Below, in pieces: positions 62,132 through 64,000 of a DNA stretch of 64,000 nt. Every line of letters starts with the position of its first letter. Within the stretch, counting starts at the first letter, position 1. A program made the translations under genes and the position numbers. The stretch lies in NCBI RefSeq assembly GCF_900107815.1, contig NZ_FNRK01000006.1, positions 1-64,000 of the forward strand, given 5' to 3'. Source of the DNA: Eubacterium aggregans (GTDB taxonomy: Bacteria; Bacillota; Clostridia; Eubacteriales; Eubacteriaceae). A model generated the notes under the pieces. That model ran no database searches. It was given only the letters and a program-made list of their open reading frames with translations, and was not told the DNA's origin.

Positions 62132-62392
62132 TCACTTTCCAAATATTTCTGCAAGTTTCCCGCTGTCATCCAGGGCTGCTAATTCTGAATAGCCACCGAT
62201 AAGTTCATCGTCAAAAAAAATGTACGGAACCGTCGTTTGTCCAGTTTTAGCAATCAGGTCCTCCTTTTCGGCGGATTTCCCCAATATGTTATAATCTTCA
62301 TATTGAAGTCCTCTTGCCTTAAGGAGACGCTTTGCACTGATGCAGAACGGGCAATGGGGCCATGTGTATAATGTAATTTTTCTATTTTGCAT
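62132..62392 (-). CDS. Glutaredoxin-like thiol-disulfide protein
   Basis: An 86-residue thioredoxin-fold protein. ITLYTWPHCPFCISAKRLL holds the CPFC active site, TTVPYIFFDDELIGGY the cis-proline loop and GG(Y/S) pocket. The CPxC type is dithiol glutaredoxin-like; many clostridial members use electron donors other than glutathione. ATG 62392 has AAGGTGTTGG upstream. Promoter at 62423-62451. Confidence 0.92.
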   Translation of the reverse strand: MQNRKITLYTWPHCPFCISAKRLLKARGLQYEDYNILGKSAEKEDLIAKTGQTTVPYIFFDDELIGGYSELAALDDSGKLAEIFGK

Positions 62393-62422
62393 TTCCCAAC
62401 ACCTTGCCTTTACTTTTTCACT

Positions 62423-62451
62423 ATTCTACTCAGAAATACACACTTTGTCAA
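62423..62451 (-). promoter_or_regulatory. Promoter of glutaredoxin/PC4-like genes
   Basis: On the - strand TTGACA (62446-62451) and TAGAAT (62423-62428) are 17 bp apart, close to consensus. Confidence 0.7.
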
Positions 62452-62489
62452 TAAAAAAAGATTAGGGGTTTCGATTTTCTATACTTTCA

Positions 62490-62498
62490 TGTTATGAT
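62490..62498 (+). promoter_or_regulatory. upp promoter (extended -10)
   Basis: TGTTATGAT joins a TG extension with the -10 box TATGAT (62493-62498). A weak TTTCGA lies 18 bp upstream as -35. Confidence 0.45.
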
Positions 62499-62534
62499 AG
62501 TTTCAATAAAAAGAGAAAGGATATCCGATCCGAC

Positions 62535-63164
62535 ATGGAAAATGTCATAGAGAAAAAACACCCATTGATGACGCATAAGCTCACTTTAATGCGTATGAAA
62601 GAAACCTCTGCCTTTGAATTCCGCCAGCTTGTTGATGAGCTGGCTACACTACTTGCCTACGAGGTGACGGAGTCCTTTGCTACAAAGCCCATCGAAATCG
62701 AGACACCTATCGGTGCCACTACCCAGGCCGTTCTGGCCCAGAAAAACGTGGTCATCATGCCCATTCTCCGGGCAGGTCTCGGGATGGTTAACGGGATGCT
62801 CCATGTCATCCCCAATGCCACCATCGCCCATGTGGGGCTGGAGCGGGATGATGAAACCCTAGAAATCCGGGAATATTACCGTAAATTCCCTAAGGATATC
62901 GCAGAAGCCACCCTTATCATCACCGATCCCATGCTGGCGACAGGGGCCTCTGCCGCCCACGCCATCGCCCTAGCCAAGGAGGCCGGTTGCCAGGATATTA
63001 AGCTGGTGAACATCCTAGCGGCACCGGAGGGCATCGCTGCCATCCATCGTGTTCACCCGGAGGTTCCCATTTACTGTGCGGCCATTGATGAAGGGCTAAA
63101 TGAAAAGGGCTATATCGTCCCAGGCCTTGGCGATGCTGGTGATCGGCTCTTTGGGACCCTTTAA
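62535..63164 (+). CDS. upp: Uracil phosphoribosyltransferase
   Basis: A 209-residue salvage enzyme making UMP from uracil and PRPP. HPLMTHKLTLMRMKET and EFRQLVDELATLLAYEVT are family starts, ITDPMLATGASAAHAI is the PRPP-binding loop, and DEGLNEKGYIVPGLGDAGDRLFGT the uracil-binding end. The best ribosome binding site, GAAAGG, is 14 nt from ATG 62535, longer than usual; no better in-frame start fits the family. Monocistronic. Confidence 0.95.
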   Translation: MENVIEKKHPLMTHKLTLMRMKETSAFEFRQLVDELATLLAYEVTESFATKPIEIETPIGATTQAVLAQKNVVIMPILRAGLGMVNGMLHVIPNATIAHVGLERDDETLEIREYYRKFPKDIAEATLIITDPMLATGASAAHAIALAKEAGCQDIKLVNILAAPEGIAAIHRVHPEVPIYCAAIDEGLNEKGYIVPGLGDAGDRLFGTL

Positions 63165-63192
63165 GGCTTAAAGCATTACGGTAGAAAAAGCG

Positions 63193-63230
63193 AAAACCAC
63201 CATCCTGTTTTATAGGGTGGTGGTTTTTAT
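63193..63230. terminator. Terminator between upp and the kinase-like gene
   Basis: AAAACCACCATCC (63193-63205) pairs with GGGTGGTGGTTTT (63215-63227, one G-T pair), followed by a T-run on the + strand. It may also serve the convergent - strand gene. Confidence 0.8.
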
Positions 63231-63238
63231 TTAATGCA

Positions 63239-63883
63239 TTAACCCCGCGCTTTTTTTCGAAGGGCCATTCGGTTTAAGAAGGTGATGATCACTTCGATGC
63301 AGCCATCTTCTCCAAGGAGGCCACTGTTGAGGGCTAAATCGTAATTATCCGCCTGACCCCAGTTTCGGTCGGAGTAATAGTTGGCGTAGCCGGACCGTTG
63401 TTTATCCACTTTTTTAACAGATTCAGCAGCTTTTTTCTGGGTCAGGTCATATAACTTAGCCACTTGGTTAATCCGCTCCTCTAGATCCCTATGGATGAAA
63501 ACATCCACGGCATCGGGGTCATCCCGAAGCACGAAATTCCCACATCGGCCGACGATGACACAGGAGCCTGCCTCGGCATATTGACGGATCACCTCGGATT
63601 GGGCTAGAAAGACTTTATCCGTCATGGGTAAGTCAACAACCGGCGAAAAGGAACCACCACCAAAGATGGCACTACTCGACAAGGAGTAGAGTAGTGAATT
63701 CGTCGGGGTCTCTTCCAGTGCTTTGACCATTTCAGGATCAATCCCACTTTCCTTAGCCGCTTCAACAATGATCTCCTCGTCATAAAAAGGAATCTCCAAC
63801 CGCTTGGCCAGCCGTTTTGCAATATTGTGTCCACCACTTCCAAATTGTCTTGAAATCGTGATGATTTGACGCTTTGCGCGCAT
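63239..63883 (-). CDS. Cytidylate kinase-like family protein
   Basis: A 214-residue P-loop protein of the 'cytidylate kinase-like' group (PF13189). ITISRQFGSGGHNIAKRLAKRLEIPFYDEEII holds a Walker A of the form GSGGHNIA, CVIVGRCGNFVL and VFIHRDLEERI are further signatures. The real cytidylate kinase (Cmk) is a different, larger protein, so the substrate here is open. AAGGAGG precedes ATG 63883. Confidence 0.87.
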   Translation of the reverse strand: MRAKRQIITISRQFGSGGHNIAKRLAKRLEIPFYDEEIIVEAAKESGIDPEMVKALEETPTNSLLYSLSSSAIFGGGSFSPVVDLPMTDKVFLAQSEVIRQYAEAGSCVIVGRCGNFVLRDDPDAVDVFIHRDLEERINQVAKLYDLTQKKAAESVKKVDKQRSGYANYYSDRNWGQADNYDLALNSGLLGEDGCIEVIITFLNRMALRKKARG

Positions 63884-63922
63884 TTTTCCGCCTCCTTTTC
63901 ATTCCCCGGGTAAACGACGCCC

Positions 63923-64000
63923 CTACCGGGTTTTCCGGTAATAAGCGTAGGTCATTGGTTCCCCCTTACGGAAGTCCTTCCCCCCGACCAGCCGTCCGAT
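63923..64000 (-). CDS. 3' end of an unidentified gene (partial)
   Basis: The last 25 codons of a - strand gene enter from the right edge: IGRLVGGKDFRKGEPMTYA, then YYRKTR and TAG. The start lies outside the window. I do not recognise the family from this fragment. It ends about 40 nt upstream of the cytidylate-kinase-like gene on the same strand, so the two may be cotranscribed. Confidence 0.5.
   Translation of the reverse strand: MGRLVGGKDFRKGEPMTYAYYRKTR

Overview
The window is chromosomal DNA from an anaerobic Firmicute of the class Clostridia; I cannot name a genus. Evidence: strong AGGAGG-type ribosome binding sites, TTGACA-17-TATAAT promoters, moderate G+C, an Rnf complex in the clostridial order C-D-G-E-A-B, a bacterial V-type ATPase operon with subunit order like Enterococcus hirae ntpFIKECGABD, and many oxygen-sensitive or radical-SAM proteins. 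Nearly all of it is well-packed core genome. The only mobile-element trace is the tail of an IS3-type element at the left edge. I saw no tRNA, rRNA or CRISPR array.

Layout. 1-2.8 kb (+): IS3-family tail, then a two-gene ABC exporter and a CmpB-type membrane protein. 2.8-10.4 kb (-): a tightly packed run with a GIY-YIG protein, K+ channel, YbaK-type deacylase, Mrp Fe-S carrier, lone ABC ATPase, pyridoxal kinase, a PTPS-related membrane protein and a PMT-type glycosyltransferase. 10.6-19.0 kb (-): nine-gene V-type ATPase operon. 19.4-26.8 kb: arginine biosynthesis, argCJBD (-) and argGH (+) diverging from a shared control region with ARG-box-like palindromes. 26.8-27.6 kb (-): about 800 bp without protein genes holding two tandem small-RNA-like transcription units with near-identical promoters and a shared 14-nt core. 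27.7-31.0 kb: deoD and a radical-SAM/DUF2344 pair. 31.1-35.4 kb: two cation/H+ antiporters and two TetR regulators. 35.5-39.2 kb: thiI with its cysteine desulfurase, an XRE/S24-like regulator, and two small ORFs that look like one frameshifted gene. 39.3-44.3 kb (-): rnfCDGEAB. 44.4-57.5 kb: M18 aminopeptidase, an MBL-fold enzyme (+), then nnr-miaB-mutS-mutL-miaA-MGL-like-methyltransferase (-). 57.6-64 kb: YebC with a small membrane protein, a class A PBP (+), glutaredoxin plus a PC4-like protein, upp (+), a cytidylate-kinase-like protein and the 3' end of one more gene.

How it fits together. Rnf (ferredoxin:NAD+ oxidoreductase and ion pump), a V-type ATPase whose rotor subunit keeps the full set of Na+ ligands known from E. 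hirae NtpK, and two antiporters make this neighbourhood rich in ion-gradient energetics, probably Na+ centred. Bifunctional ArgJ lets arginine synthesis run as the acetyl cycle without ArgA. ThiI lacks a rhodanese domain and is paired with its own cysteine desulfurase, as in Bacillus NifZ-ThiI.

Most worth a second look: the tandem non-coding RNA pair (26805-27604), the TTGCAATTGCAA palindrome forming both -35 boxes of a divergent promoter (37953-38010), the DUF896-methyltransferase fusion (46873-47820) and the probable frameshift at 38944-38960.
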